Below are positions 17,091 through 24,629 of a DNA stretch of 64,000 nucleotides, piece after piece (within the stretch, counting starts at the first letter, position 1; every line of letters starts with the position of its first letter). The notes beneath the pieces are model-generated. The model ran no database searches. It saw only the letters and a program-made list of their open reading frames with translations, and had not been told where the DNA came from. The stretch lies in assembly GCF_014145675.1 (NCBI RefSeq), contig NZ_JACGZW010000008.1, forward strand, positions 372,001 through 436,000, read 5' to 3'. Position numbers and translations under genes: made by a program. The stretch comes from Amycolatopsis dendrobii. GTDB taxonomy: Bacteria; Actinomycetota; Actinomycetes; Mycobacteriales; Pseudonocardiaceae.

Positions 17091-17814
17091 GGAGGGCTCC
17101 TGCCGTGTTCTGTCCGGTCCGGGCGACGAGCGGGGCTTTGCGCCGCCAGAGCGCGAGCCCGTGGCGGCGGATCAGCGCGGCGACGCGCTGCGGTTGCAGC
17201 GGCCTGCCCAGCAGGAAGCGCGCGAGCGTGCGGATCCCGACCGGACGGCGGACTCCTCGCAGCGTAGCGGTCAGGGCGGCGTCTCCGTCGTGCCGCAGGA
17301 CGACGGTCAACGCCAGCAGCGCGTCCGGCCGCGGCAGGTGCATCCGGTACTCCCCCGCCATCTCCTGGAACGGCGACACGTAGAACTCCTTCTCCGCGTG
17401 GAGCTCCCCGAGGTCCCCGCCGGGCCCGAGCAGGTAGGCGTGGCGGCCGCCGTAGGTGTTGTGCACCTCGGCGACCACGCAGGCGAGCGCGCCGTCCGGC
17501 GTGTGGCACCAGTAGACCGTGATCGGATTGAAGACGTACCCGAGAACGCGCGCCGACGCGAGCATCGTCACCGGCCCGCCGCGCAAGTCCACCCCGCGGT
17601 GCGCGAGCCAGGCGTCCAGTTTGGACCGGATGTCGCCGGGTTCGTCGGGGCTGAAGTGGTCGCGGCCGTCGAAGCGGGCGAACGGCCGGAGCCACCACGG
17701 CAGCCGCGGCAGGTCGCCGAGATCGGTCCGCCACAGGTACATCCGGTGCGCGAAGGAGTACGGCGGGTCGGCCCGGCGGACGTGCGCGACGGTGGCGTCG
17801 TAGAGAGCGGTCAC
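17083..17814 (-). CDS. DUF1365 family protein
   Basis: A 243-residue protein of family DUF1365 (Rv0448c-like). Diagnostic stretches are HVRRADPPYSFAHRMYLWRTDLGDLP, LGYVFNPITVYWCH, VVAEVHNTYGGRHAYLL and EKEFYVSPFQEMAGEY. Biochemical function is not established; the family almost always accompanies an FAD-dependent amine oxidase and a cyclopropane-fatty-acid-synthase-like methyltransferase, so a role in lipid modification is inferred. GTG 17814 overlaps the upstream amine-oxidase stop by 4 bp, and its end overlaps sigK by 8 bp. Confidence 0.9.
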   Translation of the reverse strand: MTALYDATVAHVRRADPPYSFAHRMYLWRTDLGDLPRLPWWLRPFARFDGRDHFSPDEPGDIRSKLDAWLAHRGVDLRGGPVTMLASARVLGYVFNPITVYWCHTPDGALACVVAEVHNTYGGRHAYLLGPGGDLGELHAEKEFYVSPFQEMAGEYRMHLPRPDALLALTVVLRHDGDAALTATLRGVRRPVGIRTLARFLLGRPLQPQRVAALIRRHGLALWRRKAPLVARTGQNTAGALHG

Positions 17815-19082
17815 CAGGTCACCCCGAAACTGGCCGCGGCGCGGACGCCGGAGGAACAGCCGTCCTCGTGGAATCCCCAGCCTTGATAAGCACCGGCGTA
17901 CGCGACGACACCGTCGTTCAATTCCGGCAGGCTTCTCTGCGCGGCAACCGATTCCGGCGTGTAGATCGGGTGTTCGTAAGACATTTTCGCGACCACCGCA
18001 TCCGGATCGAGGCCCGTGCTCGGATTGAGCGTGACGGCGTACGTCGTCGCTTCGTCGAGGCCCATCAAGCGATTCAGGTCGTAAGTGACTTGGACAGCGT
18101 GCAGGTCCGCCCCGCAGCCAGGCGTCCGGTAATTCCAGGAGGACCGGGCTCCGGACGCGGTCGGCAGCACGGCGGGATCGGTGTGCAGCCAAGCTTCGTT
18201 GCGCGAGTAGCGGAAAGCACCGAGCAGCTTCTGTTCCGCCCCAGTGGGATCCGTCAGCAGCCGCAACGCTTGGTCCGCGTGCGTCGCGACCACGACTCGG
18301 TCGACCCGGTGCGCCGTATCGGCATCATCGCGCACCTCGACGCCGCGCGCGGTCCGCCGCACCGCGCGAACCGGGGTGGACAAATGCACCGCGGTCAGCT
18401 GCTTGGCCGCCCGCTCGACGTACTCTCGCGAACCGCCGACGACCGTCCGCCACGTCGGCGAATTCCGCACGGTGAGCATTCCGTGGTTGCGCAGGAATTC
18501 GAACAGGTACCGCGCCGGATACCGCATGGTGTCGGTGCGATCGGCGGACCACACCGTGGACACCAGCGGCAGCACGAAATGATCCACGAAATACCGCGAA
18601 TACCCGCCGATCGCGAGGAACGCGCCGAGCGGGACGTCACCCGCTTCGGGGCGGGCCAGCAGCCGTGCGGCGTGCCGGTGGAACCGCTTCACCTCGGCCA
18701 GCATGAGCAGGTAGCGCGCGGAGGCGGCGTTGCTCCGTTGCGCGAACAGCCCGCGCACGCCTTTCGCCCCGGCGTACTGCAGGCCGCAGCCGTCGCAGCG
18801 GATGCTCATCGACATCTCGGTGTCGCGAGTGCGGACGCCGAGTTCGCCGAACAGCCGCAGCAGCGTCGGGTAGGTGCGCTCGTTGTGGACGAGGAACCCG
18901 GAATCGACGGCGACCGTCCCGCCGTGCGCGCTCGGCACGTCGTGGGTGTGGGCGTGGCCGCCGAGCCGGTCGTCGGCCTCGAACAGCAGAACCTCGTAGC
19001 GGCGCTGCAGCAGGTACGCGGCGGTGAGGCCGGCGACCCCGCTGCCGATGACAGCGATGCGTTGTCCCGTGGTGTGGTGCAC
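17811..19082 (-). CDS. FAD-dependent amine oxidase/desaturase-like protein
   Basis: A 423-residue flavoprotein with an N-terminal dinucleotide fold (RIAVIGSGVAGLTAAYLLQRRYEVLLFEADDRLGGHAHTHDV). It belongs to the NAD(P)-binding Rossmann/amine-oxidase group that pairs with DUF1365 (Rv0449c-like). VDSGFLVHNERTYPTLLRLFGELGV and the C-terminal GAYQGWGFHEDGCSSGVRAA are characteristic. The GTG at 19082 lies 7 bases after a SigK-like -10, so the transcript is probably leaderless. It is the first gene of the DUF1365-sigK-rskA operon. Substrate unknown; fatty-acid chemistry is inferred from the neighbours. Confidence 0.88.
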   Translation of the reverse strand: MHHTTGQRIAVIGSGVAGLTAAYLLQRRYEVLLFEADDRLGGHAHTHDVPSAHGGTVAVDSGFLVHNERTYPTLLRLFGELGVRTRDTEMSMSIRCDGCGLQYAGAKGVRGLFAQRSNAASARYLLMLAEVKRFHRHAARLLARPEAGDVPLGAFLAIGGYSRYFVDHFVLPLVSTVWSADRTDTMRYPARYLFEFLRNHGMLTVRNSPTWRTVVGGSREYVERAAKQLTAVHLSTPVRAVRRTARGVEVRDDADTAHRVDRVVVATHADQALRLLTDPTGAEQKLLGAFRYSRNEAWLHTDPAVLPTASGARSSWNYRTPGCGADLHAVQVTYDLNRLMGLDEATTYAVTLNPSTGLDPDAVVAKMSYEHPIYTPESVAAQRSLPELNDGVVAYAGAYQGWGFHEDGCSSGVRAAASFGVTW

Positions 19083-19088
19083 GGAGAG

Positions 19089-19116
19089 GATTCGGAGCCG
19101 GCCCCGGCACGGATGG
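19089..19116 (-). promoter_or_regulatory. SigK-like promoter for the amine oxidase-DUF1365-sigK-rskA operon
   Basis: On the minus strand CCATCC (19116-19111) is followed after exactly 16 bases by CGAATC (19094-19089). Known mycobacterial SigK promoters use CCATCC and CGAATA-like hexamers with 16-17 bp spacing. The predicted start of transcription falls on the GTG at 19082. Confidence 0.82.
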
Positions 19117-19120
19117 GTAC

Positions 19121-19148
19121 CAATCCGCGCGGCTGCCGGCTCCGAATC
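19121..19148 (+). promoter_or_regulatory. SigK-like promoter for the cyclopropane synthase-DUF1295 operon
   Basis: CAATCC (19121-19126), a 16-base spacer and CGAATC (19143-19148) mirror the divergent minus-strand promoter. The -10 ends 6 bases before the ATG at 19155, again predicting a leaderless mRNA. Confidence 0.78.
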
Positions 19149-19154
19149 CCCCGC

Positions 19155-20393
19155 ATGCCGAAATCCGCAGCCCACCGACTCGCCGACTTCGCCGAACGCG
19201 TCCTCGGCGGCCCGCTGCCGGTCGCCGTCCGCACCTGGGACGGGCACCAGGCCGGGCCAGCCGGGCCGACCGTCGTCCTGAAAAACCGCCGCGCGCTGCG
19301 CTGGCTGCTGTACTCGCCTGGCGAACTCGGCCTGGCCCGGGCTTACGTCTCCGGCGACCTGGACGTCGAAGGCGACCTCACCGAGGGTTTCCGCCGCGCC
19401 TGGGCTTACCGGCCGCAGCTGTCCGCACGAGACTTCGGCGAGGCCGTCCGCCTGGCCGCCCGGCTCGGGGTGTTCGGCCTGCCGCCGAAACCGCCCGCCG
19501 AGGAAGCCCGGCTGCGCGGGAAGCTGCACACCCTCGGCCGGGACCGCTCCGCGATCTCGCACCACTACGACCTGTCGAACGCCTTCTATCAGCTGCTCAT
19601 GGACGATTCGATGGCGTACTCCTCGGGCTACTGGTCCGAGAACGCCGATCTCGCGCGCGCCCAGCACGACAAACTCGAGCTGATCTGCCGCAAACTCGGC
19701 CTGCGGCCAGGCATGCGCCTCCTCGACGTCGGCTGCGGCTGGGGTTCCCTGCTCGTGCACGCGGCGAAGCACCACGGGGTCGAGGCCGTCGGCGTCACCA
19801 TCTCCGCCGAGCAGGTGCAGCACGTCAAAACCCGGCTGACACAGCACGATCTGGACGACCGCGTCGAGGTCCGCCGGCAGGACTACCGGGAACTCGCCGG
19901 AGAGTCCTTCGACGCCGTAGCCTCCATCGAAATGGGCGAACACGTCGGCGAGGAGAACTACCCGGCCTACGCCGGCACGCTCTGCCGGATGCTCAAGCCC
20001 ACCGGACGCCTGCTGCTGCAGCAGATGTCGCGCGGAGCGGTCGCACCCGGCGGCGGCGCGTTCATCGAGCGCTACATCGCCCCCGACATGACCATGCGCC
20101 CGCTCAGCCGCACCCTCGGCCACCTCGAAACCGCGGGCTTCGAAATCCGCGACGTGCACGCGTTGCGCGAGCACTACGTCCCGACGGTCCGAGCCTGGGC
20201 CGACACCCTGGAGCGGCACTGGGACGAGGCCGTCGCGCTGATCGGCGAGGCAGGCGCCCGCGTCTGGCGGCTTTATCTGGCCGGCGGCGCACTCGCCTTC
20301 GAGGAGAACCGCATGGGCGTCGACCAGATCCTCGCGGTGCGCCCGGACGCGACCGGCCGCACCGCGATGCCGTGGACGAGGGAGTGGGCATGA
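19155..20393 (+). CDS. Cyclopropane-fatty-acyl-phospholipid synthase family methyltransferase
   Basis: A 412-residue SAM-dependent methyltransferase (Rv0447c/UfaA1-like). N-terminal lipid-binding region: LRWLLYSPGELGLARAYVSGDLDVEGD. SAM site: LLDVGCGWGSLLVHAAKHHG from D191. Other family marks: ISHHYDLSNAFYQLLMDDSMAYSSGYW, VGVTISAEQ and ASIEMGEHVGEENY. The reaction would add a methylene or methyl group to the double bond of membrane acyl chains. It starts at the apparent transcription start of its SigK-like promoter and ends in an ATGA overlap with the DUF1295 gene. Confidence 0.92.
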   Translation: MPKSAAHRLADFAERVLGGPLPVAVRTWDGHQAGPAGPTVVLKNRRALRWLLYSPGELGLARAYVSGDLDVEGDLTEGFRRAWAYRPQLSARDFGEAVRLAARLGVFGLPPKPPAEEARLRGKLHTLGRDRSAISHHYDLSNAFYQLLMDDSMAYSSGYWSENADLARAQHDKLELICRKLGLRPGMRLLDVGCGWGSLLVHAAKHHGVEAVGVTISAEQVQHVKTRLTQHDLDDRVEVRRQDYRELAGESFDAVASIEMGEHVGEENYPAYAGTLCRMLKPTGRLLLQQMSRGAVAPGGGAFIERYIAPDMTMRPLSRTLGHLETAGFEIRDVHALREHYVPTVRAWADTLERHWDEAVALIGEAGARVWRLYLAGGALAFEENRMGVDQILAVRPDATGRTAMPWTREWA

Positions 20394-21169
20394 TCGCGCT
20401 GCTCGGCCTCACCGCCGGAGTCACCCTGGTCGCGGTGACCCTGACCTTCGGCATCGCTCGTCTGCGGCGCCGCTACGACACCATCGACACCTTCTGGGGC
20501 TTAGGTTTCGCCCTCGTCGCCGTGGTCTCGTTCCCCTTCGGCTCGGGCCCGCTCGCCCTGCGCCTGACGACTGCCGCGCTCACCGTCGTCTGGGGCGTGC
20601 GCCTGGCCGTCCACCTGCACCTGCGCAACCGCGGCAAGCCGGAAGACCCGCGCTACCAGCAGATCGCCGAACGCGCCGGCCCGAACCCCGGCGCCCGGAT
20701 CTTCGTGCGGACCTACCTGATGCAGGCCGTGGTCCTGTGGTTCGTCTCGCTGCCGGTGCAATTCGCCATGTCCGGCACGGGTTTCGGCGTCACCGCCTGG
20801 CTCGGCGTGGCGGGGTGGCTGGTCGGCTTCGTCTTCGAAACCGTCGGCGACGAGCAGCTCCGCCGCTTCCGCGCGAACCCGGCCAACCGGGGCCGAGTCC
20901 TCGACACCGGCCTCTGGCGCTACACCCGCCACCCGAACTACTTCGGCGACGCCTGCGTCTGGTGGGGCCTCTACCTGCTGGCGTGCTCGACGTGGCCCGG
21001 CGCGGCGACGATCCTGTCCCCGGTCGCGATGACCTTCACCCTCGCCCGCGGCACCGGCAAGCCCATGCTGGAGAAAGGCATGCGGCAAACTCGCCCGGGC
21101 TACGCCGACTACATCGCCCGCACCAGCGGTTTCCTCCCGCTGCCCCCGAAAAAGCTCACTCCCCGATGA
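20390..21169 (+). CDS. DUF1295 membrane protein (Rv0446c-like)
   Basis: A 259-residue polytopic membrane protein with the DUF1295/steroid-reductase-like C-terminus LDTGLWRYTRHPNYFGDACVWWGLYLLA, shared with isoprenylcysteine methyltransferase-type folds. About six hydrophobic segments are visible, starting MIALLGLTAGVTLVAVTLTFG. ATG 20390 gives a 4-bp overlap with the upstream gene. It completes the conserved SigK-associated lipid gene set; the family's reaction is unknown, and a reductase acting on a modified acyl chain is inference. Its last 14 bases overlap the convergent DinB-like gene. Confidence 0.88.
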   Translation: MIALLGLTAGVTLVAVTLTFGIARLRRRYDTIDTFWGLGFALVAVVSFPFGSGPLALRLTTAALTVVWGVRLAVHLHLRNRGKPEDPRYQQIAERAGPNPGARIFVRTYLMQAVVLWFVSLPVQFAMSGTGFGVTAWLGVAGWLVGFVFETVGDEQLRRFRANPANRGRVLDTGLWRYTRHPNYFGDACVWWGLYLLACSTWPGAATILSPVAMTFTLARGTGKPMLEKGMRQTRPGYADYIARTSGFLPLPPKKLTPR

Positions 21170-21599
21170 GCTCCCGCACCAACTCGAGATGCCGCGAGGT
21201 CTCCTTCACCAGGTACTCAACGACCGCCCCCACCGTCACCAGCCGATCGTCCGCGAACCCCACCGGATCGTCCAACGACCGCTCCGCCAGGGCCTCGCGA
21301 CACATCTCGACGTTGTCCCGGTAAGCGTTGCGCACCTCCTCGATCGGCAGGTCGAGGCCCACCTCGAACGCGGCGTCCCGGCCCGCTTCCAGCCGCTCGG
21401 CCCACCGCTGCGGCTGCCCGGTGACGACGACGTCGTGCAGCGTGTTCTCCACCAGCGCGAGATGCCACACAATCCCGGCAGCGGTCATCAGCTCGCCGGG
21501 CCAATGGGCCTGCTCGTCGGTGAGTTCGGAGCATTTCCACGCCACGGTCGCGCGCAGCAGTTCGAGGTCGTCGACCAGCTGCGCGCGATCGAGGCTCAC
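21156..21599 (-). CDS. DinB/DUF664 family protein (147 aa)
   Basis: A four-helix DinB-fold protein of the DUF664 type (EWKxxG-like opening LVDDLELLRATVAWKCSELTDEQAHW, then VWHLALVENTLHDVVV and the C-terminal VEYLVKETSRHLELVRELIGE). Conserved histidines in WHLALVE and RHLE would bind a metal, as in thiol-dependent (mycothiol/bacillithiol) transferases of the superfamily. Its ATG overlaps the stop of the upstream paralogue by 4 bp, so the two are co-translated. Substrate unknown. Confidence 0.85.
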   Translation of the reverse strand: MSLDRAQLVDDLELLRATVAWKCSELTDEQAHWPGELMTAAGIVWHLALVENTLHDVVVTGQPQRWAERLEAGRDAAFEVGLDLPIEEVRNAYRDNVEMCREALAERSLDDPVGFADDRLVTVGAVVEYLVKETSRHLELVRELIGE

Positions 21600-22105
21600 T
21601 CCCCGGTGAGACCGTCGGTCAGCTCGCGCAGCAGGTCAAGATGCCCGAGATGGCGCGCGGTCTCCTCGATCATGTGCGTGACGACCCACCGCACCGTGAG
21701 CGGTTTGTCCCCCTTGAACAGCACTGTGTCGTCGAACCCCCTCGCCGCGACGACCGCACGGCACTTCTCGGTCTCAGCCTCGTAGTCGGCGATCAACTGC
21801 GTCATCGGCAACTCCAGCGCGAGCCGGAACTCGGCGTCCCGATCGATCTCGAGCCGATCCGCCCACTCGTCCGGCTGCCCGTCGAGCACGACGCGGAACC
21901 AGTAGTTCTCCACGAGCGTGAGATGGCACAGCAGCCCGGCGATCGTGGTCAACTCGCTGGGCACGTGCGTCTGGCGGGCCTGCTCGTCGGTGAGCCCGGA
22001 GCATTTCCACACGACGCTGGCGCGCAGGAAGTCGAGGAAGCCGGCGAGCTGGGTGCGCTCGTCCCCCGCCATCGGCGGATCGGGACGTTCAGGAGCATCG
22101 GTCAC
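21596..22105 (-). CDS. DinB/DUF664 family protein (169 aa)
   Basis: A paralogue of the next gene, sharing FLRASVVWKCSGLTDEQA, LCHLTLVENYWFRVVLDGQPDEWADRLE and a C-terminal THMIEETARHLGHLDLLRELTDG. The conserved His residues (CHLTLVE, RHLGH) are compatible with the DinB metal site. GTG 22105 (VTDAPERPDPPMAGD) was preferred to the longer frame upstream because the conserved fold begins after it and the upstream bases form the promoter region facing osmC. The pair forms a small tandem-duplicated operon. Confidence 0.84.
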   Translation of the reverse strand: MTDAPERPDPPMAGDERTQLAGFLDFLRASVVWKCSGLTDEQARQTHVPSELTTIAGLLCHLTLVENYWFRVVLDGQPDEWADRLEIDRDAEFRLALELPMTQLIADYEAETEKCRAVVAARGFDDTVLFKGDKPLTVRWVVTHMIEETARHLGHLDLLRELTDGLTGE

Positions 22106-22219
22106 GCCTAGTAGTCTGCCGCACCCGGCCACTCTTTTCAGGGATTTAGCTTGCACGCAATGTAATTGCACACTACCTTCATGGGGTACCTATCCCTCGA
22201 CCGCCACAAGGAGACAGCG

Positions 22220-22654
22220 ATGCCCAGCCGCGACGCGACCACCCACTGGACCGGCGGACTGCAGAAAGGCAAGGGCGAGGTCACCCTCGACTCGTCGAAC
22301 CTGGGCACCTACGAGGTGTCCTTCCCGACCCGGGCGGGCGATCCGGACGGGCGGACCAGCCCCGAGGAGCTCATCGCCGCCGCCCACTCGAGCTGCCTGG
22401 CGATGAACCTGTCCGGCGTGCTGGAGTCCCAGAAACTGGAAGCCGAGTACATCGACGTCTCCGCCGAGGTGACCCTCGGCCCGGCCGACGGCGGCGGCTT
22501 CGAAATCAGCGGCATCGCCATCACCCTGCGCGCGAAACTGGACGGCGTCACCGCGGACCAGTTCGCCGAGCTGGCCAAGACCGCCGAACGAACCTGCCCG
22601 GTCTCCAAGGCCCTCTCCGGCACCACCATCACCCTGGACGCCGCACTCGCCTGA
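22220..22654 (+). CDS. OsmC/Ohr family peroxiredoxin
   Basis: A 144-residue thiol peroxidase of the OsmC group, which reduces organic hydroperoxides. Both redox cysteines are present: C59 in AAAHSSCLAMNL and C126 in AERTCPVSKAL. ATG 22220 has AAGGAG at ideal spacing. It is divergent from the DinB pair. Regulation is not evident. Confidence 0.92.
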   Translation: MPSRDATTHWTGGLQKGKGEVTLDSSNLGTYEVSFPTRAGDPDGRTSPEELIAAAHSSCLAMNLSGVLESQKLEAEYIDVSAEVTLGPADGGGFEISGIAITLRAKLDGVTADQFAELAKTAERTCPVSKALSGTTITLDAALA

Positions 22655-22667
22655 CCCCCGCGTTCCG

Positions 22668-22712
22668 TGCGGGGAACCCTCGGGGACTCTGACTCCTCGG
22701 GGTTCCCCTCAC
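22668..22712. terminator. Palindrome after osmC, GTGAGGGGAACCC family
   Basis: GTGCGGGGAACCC and GGGTTCCCCTCAC arms surround a GGGGACTCTGACTCC centre. It follows the osmC stop closely and could terminate it. A relative occurs at about 35413-35460, and a stronger cousin at 35592-35640. Confidence 0.6.
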
Positions 22713-22771
22713 GACCCGCGATCGACCGGGACGGCGCGGTTTTGTCGGTGCTCGGGCCTACTGTGCGGATC

Positions 22772-23485
22772 ATGCAAAGACATGTCGACGAGGACCTGCA
22801 CGACGCGGAATTCCGCGAGTGCGATCTGACCGGAGCGCGCCTGATCGGCGTGGTCATGCAGGACGCAGTGATCGACGGGCTCGTCTCCAACCTCGTGGTG
22901 AACGGCGTCGAAGTCAGCCAGTACGTAGAGGCCGAACTGGACCGCCGCCACCCCGTGCGCGTCCTGATCCGTTCCGATGACCTCGCCGACCTGCGCGAGG
23001 CGGCCCGCCGGCTCCACGCGGACTGGACCGCGACGATCGAGCGAATCCGCCGCACTCCCGGCATCGAACACCGCTCCGCGAACGACGAATGGTCGGCCGC
23101 GCAAACACTGCGCCACCTGGTCTTCGTCCACGACTCCTGGTTCCGCCGCTGCTGCCTGGGCTCGACAGCGCACTTCACCCCCATGGGCATCGGCCCCACC
23201 GTCGAGCCCTACCGCGAAGCACACGGACTGGACCTCTCGCTGAACCCGTCCCTGGACGAAATCGTGAACGTGCGCAACGCCCAAGCCGCCGAACTAGCGG
23301 CCTGGCTCAACACGGTCGCCCCGGACCAACTAGCCGCACAAGCCCCAGTCCCCGACGACGACGTTTGGCCGCCCTACGCACGAGGCCGCACAGTACGCCA
23401 ATGCCTGGGCACAGTCCTCAACGAAACCTTCGAACACCACGGTTTCTGCACGCGAGACCTTACCCTCATCGAAAACGCGGACTAA
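22772..23485 (+). CDS. DinB-fold protein with N-terminal pentapeptide-like repeats
   Basis: A 237-residue two-part protein. Residues 9-46 read as pentapeptide-like repeats (DAEFRECDLTGARLIGVVMQDAVIDG). The rest is a DinB_2 four-helix domain (REAARRLHADWTATIERI, SAAQTLRHLVFVHDSWFRRCCLG, VRQCLGTVLNETFEHHGFCTRDL). Histidines in RHLVFVHDSW and FEHHGF could form the metal site. ATG 22772 begins the repeats. The window holds three DinB-fold genes within 2.4 kb. Function unknown. Confidence 0.82.
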   Translation: MQRHVDEDLHDAEFRECDLTGARLIGVVMQDAVIDGLVSNLVVNGVEVSQYVEAELDRRHPVRVLIRSDDLADLREAARRLHADWTATIERIRRTPGIEHRSANDEWSAAQTLRHLVFVHDSWFRRCCLGSTAHFTPMGIGPTVEPYREAHGLDLSLNPSLDEIVNVRNAQAAELAAWLNTVAPDQLAAQAPVPDDDVWPPYARGRTVRQCLGTVLNETFEHHGFCTRDLTLIENAD

Positions 23486-23494
23486 ACACACACA

Positions 23495-23690
23495 AACCGC
23501 AGCCGGTGCACCCAACCCACAGGGCAGCCACACCTCCCCGCCCCCGATACGAAGCCAAAAACACGGCGCGGGGGTGCTTGTCAAGGCATCTTTCCCGCCT
23601 AGACAAGCACCCCCGCGCCGTAGTCACACTGAAAAATCGGGCGCCCGTCTCACCACCCGACCGCAATGTCGCCGCCAGGCGACGAGCCGA
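23495..23690. repeat. Composite three-hairpin intergenic element, copy 1
   Basis: The core is a 20-bp perfect stem (23563-23582 with 23602-23621) carrying GGGGGTGCTTGTC and a 19-nt loop with CATCTTTCCCGCC. On one side is a CGGG/CCCG hairpin, then GCAATGTCGCCGCCAGGCGAC, itself a GTCGCC-gcca-GGCGAC hairpin. The other flank is CA-rich with GGTGCACCCAACC. Copy 2 is at 55455-55685. Read on the minus strand, the long hairpin ends in GTTTTTGG, so here it can terminate the NmrA-type gene, whose stop is 10 bp away. Confidence 0.85.
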
Positions 23691-23700
23691 CCTACTTCAC

Positions 23701-24534
23701 TCAGGAAAACGCCGCAACATTAACCTTGGCCCACTCCGCGAACGAAACCCCCGGCCGCCCGAGCAATTCCTCCACCACCCCGGTAGGCACCTGCGGCTCC
23801 CGATCAGTAACCTCGAAATTCTCCAGCAACCAAGAAGCAACCCCCTCCGGATACCCAGCCCCGACCCACTCGGCAACCTGCTCCTCCGGAGTCAGCTCCA
23901 CAAACGGCAACGCTTTCCCCAACGCATCCCCAATAGCCGCCGCCATCTTCTCCAGAGAAATCCCCTCCGGCCCGCTCAGCTCGTAAACCCGCCCCACATG
24001 TCCCTCAGTGCTGAGCACATGAGCGGCCACCGCGGCAATGTCCCCCAAATCAATAGGCGTCTGAGCAGCCCCAGGATAAACCGACCGAACCTCCCCCTTC
24101 TCCCGGATACAAGACGCCCACCCCAAGGAATTCATCATAAACGCCCCAGGCCGCAAAAACGTCCACTCGAATCCCGCACCGCGGACAGCGGCCTCGACCG
24201 CAGCGAACCCATGCCCGCTGGACATCGGATGCGCATCCCCCACGCTGGACCCGGACAACGCGACCACCCGCCGAATCCCAGCCCCCGCGGCCAGCTCGCA
24301 AAACCGCGAAACAGTCCGCGCATAAGGCGCCAAATAGACCGCCTCGACGCCCTCCAGCGCCGCAGGCAACGCAGAAGGCTTGGCCAGCGATCCGACTACC
24401 ACCTCAACCCCGTCCGGCAGCGCCGCCCGCTCGGGATCCACTGTCAACGCCCGCACCGGCACCCCGCGCGCCACCAGCTCGTCAACCACCAGCCGTCCGA
24501 CGTTGCCGGTCGCACCCGTCACCAGAACCGTCAT
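23701..24534 (-). CDS. NmrA-type NAD(P)-binding reductase
   Basis: A 277-residue atypical short-chain dehydrogenase of the NmrA/SDR_a group. The N-terminal NAD(P) motif is VLVTGATGNVGRLVVDELVARG, followed by ALTVDPERAALPDGVEVVVGSL. It lacks a classical YxxxK, as do many relatives, including quinone reductases of the QorB/Rv-type. ATG 24534 is the natural start. Just upstream lies a 16-bp perfect inverted repeat that looks like a TetR-type operator, so the gene is probably repressed by an unlinked regulator. Substrate unknown. Confidence 0.87.
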   Translation of the reverse strand: MTVLVTGATGNVGRLVVDELVARGVPVRALTVDPERAALPDGVEVVVGSLAKPSALPAALEGVEAVYLAPYARTVSRFCELAAGAGIRRVVALSGSSVGDAHPMSSGHGFAAVEAAVRGAGFEWTFLRPGAFMMNSLGWASCIREKGEVRSVYPGAAQTPIDLGDIAAVAAHVLSTEGHVGRVYELSGPEGISLEKMAAAIGDALGKALPFVELTPEEQVAEWVGAGYPEGVASWLLENFEVTDREPQVPTGVVEELLGRPGVSFAEWAKVNVAAFS

Positions 24535-24544
24535 GCCCCCACCT

Positions 24545-24587
24545 TCTCGTATGGCGTACGAACACAACGAGCGTACGCCATACGAGA
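24545..24587 (-). promoter_or_regulatory. Perfect 16-bp inverted repeat operator upstream of the NmrA-type gene
   Basis: TCTCGTATGGCGTACG (24545-24560) and CGTACGCCATACGAGA (24572-24587) are exact reverse complements around 11 bp. Each arm holds a smaller CGTA-N5-TACG dyad. There is no T-run, and it begins 11 bp from the start codon, so an operator is more likely than a terminator. Confidence 0.75.
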
Positions 24588-24629
24588 ACTCCGCGCCACG
24601 AAACCCGGGACACCCGGCCGGCACAGGGC

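Noticed and set aside
23466..23666. Small minus-strand ORF sharing CLSRRERCLDKHP with one at 55452-55757
   Set aside because: The shared peptide comes from the composite hairpin repeat itself; the flanking residues differ completely and pairing, not coding, is conserved.
24545..24587. Terminator for ftsQ
   Set aside because: The inverted repeat has no T-run and starts 11 bp from the start codon of the next gene, so an operator fits better; a dual role cannot be excluded.
15496..24629. Genomic island inserted into the division cluster
   Set aside because: No integrase, tRNA, att-like direct repeats or clear base-composition change; the genes are typical actinobacterial chromosome genes, so rearrangement is more likely than recent foreign insertion.
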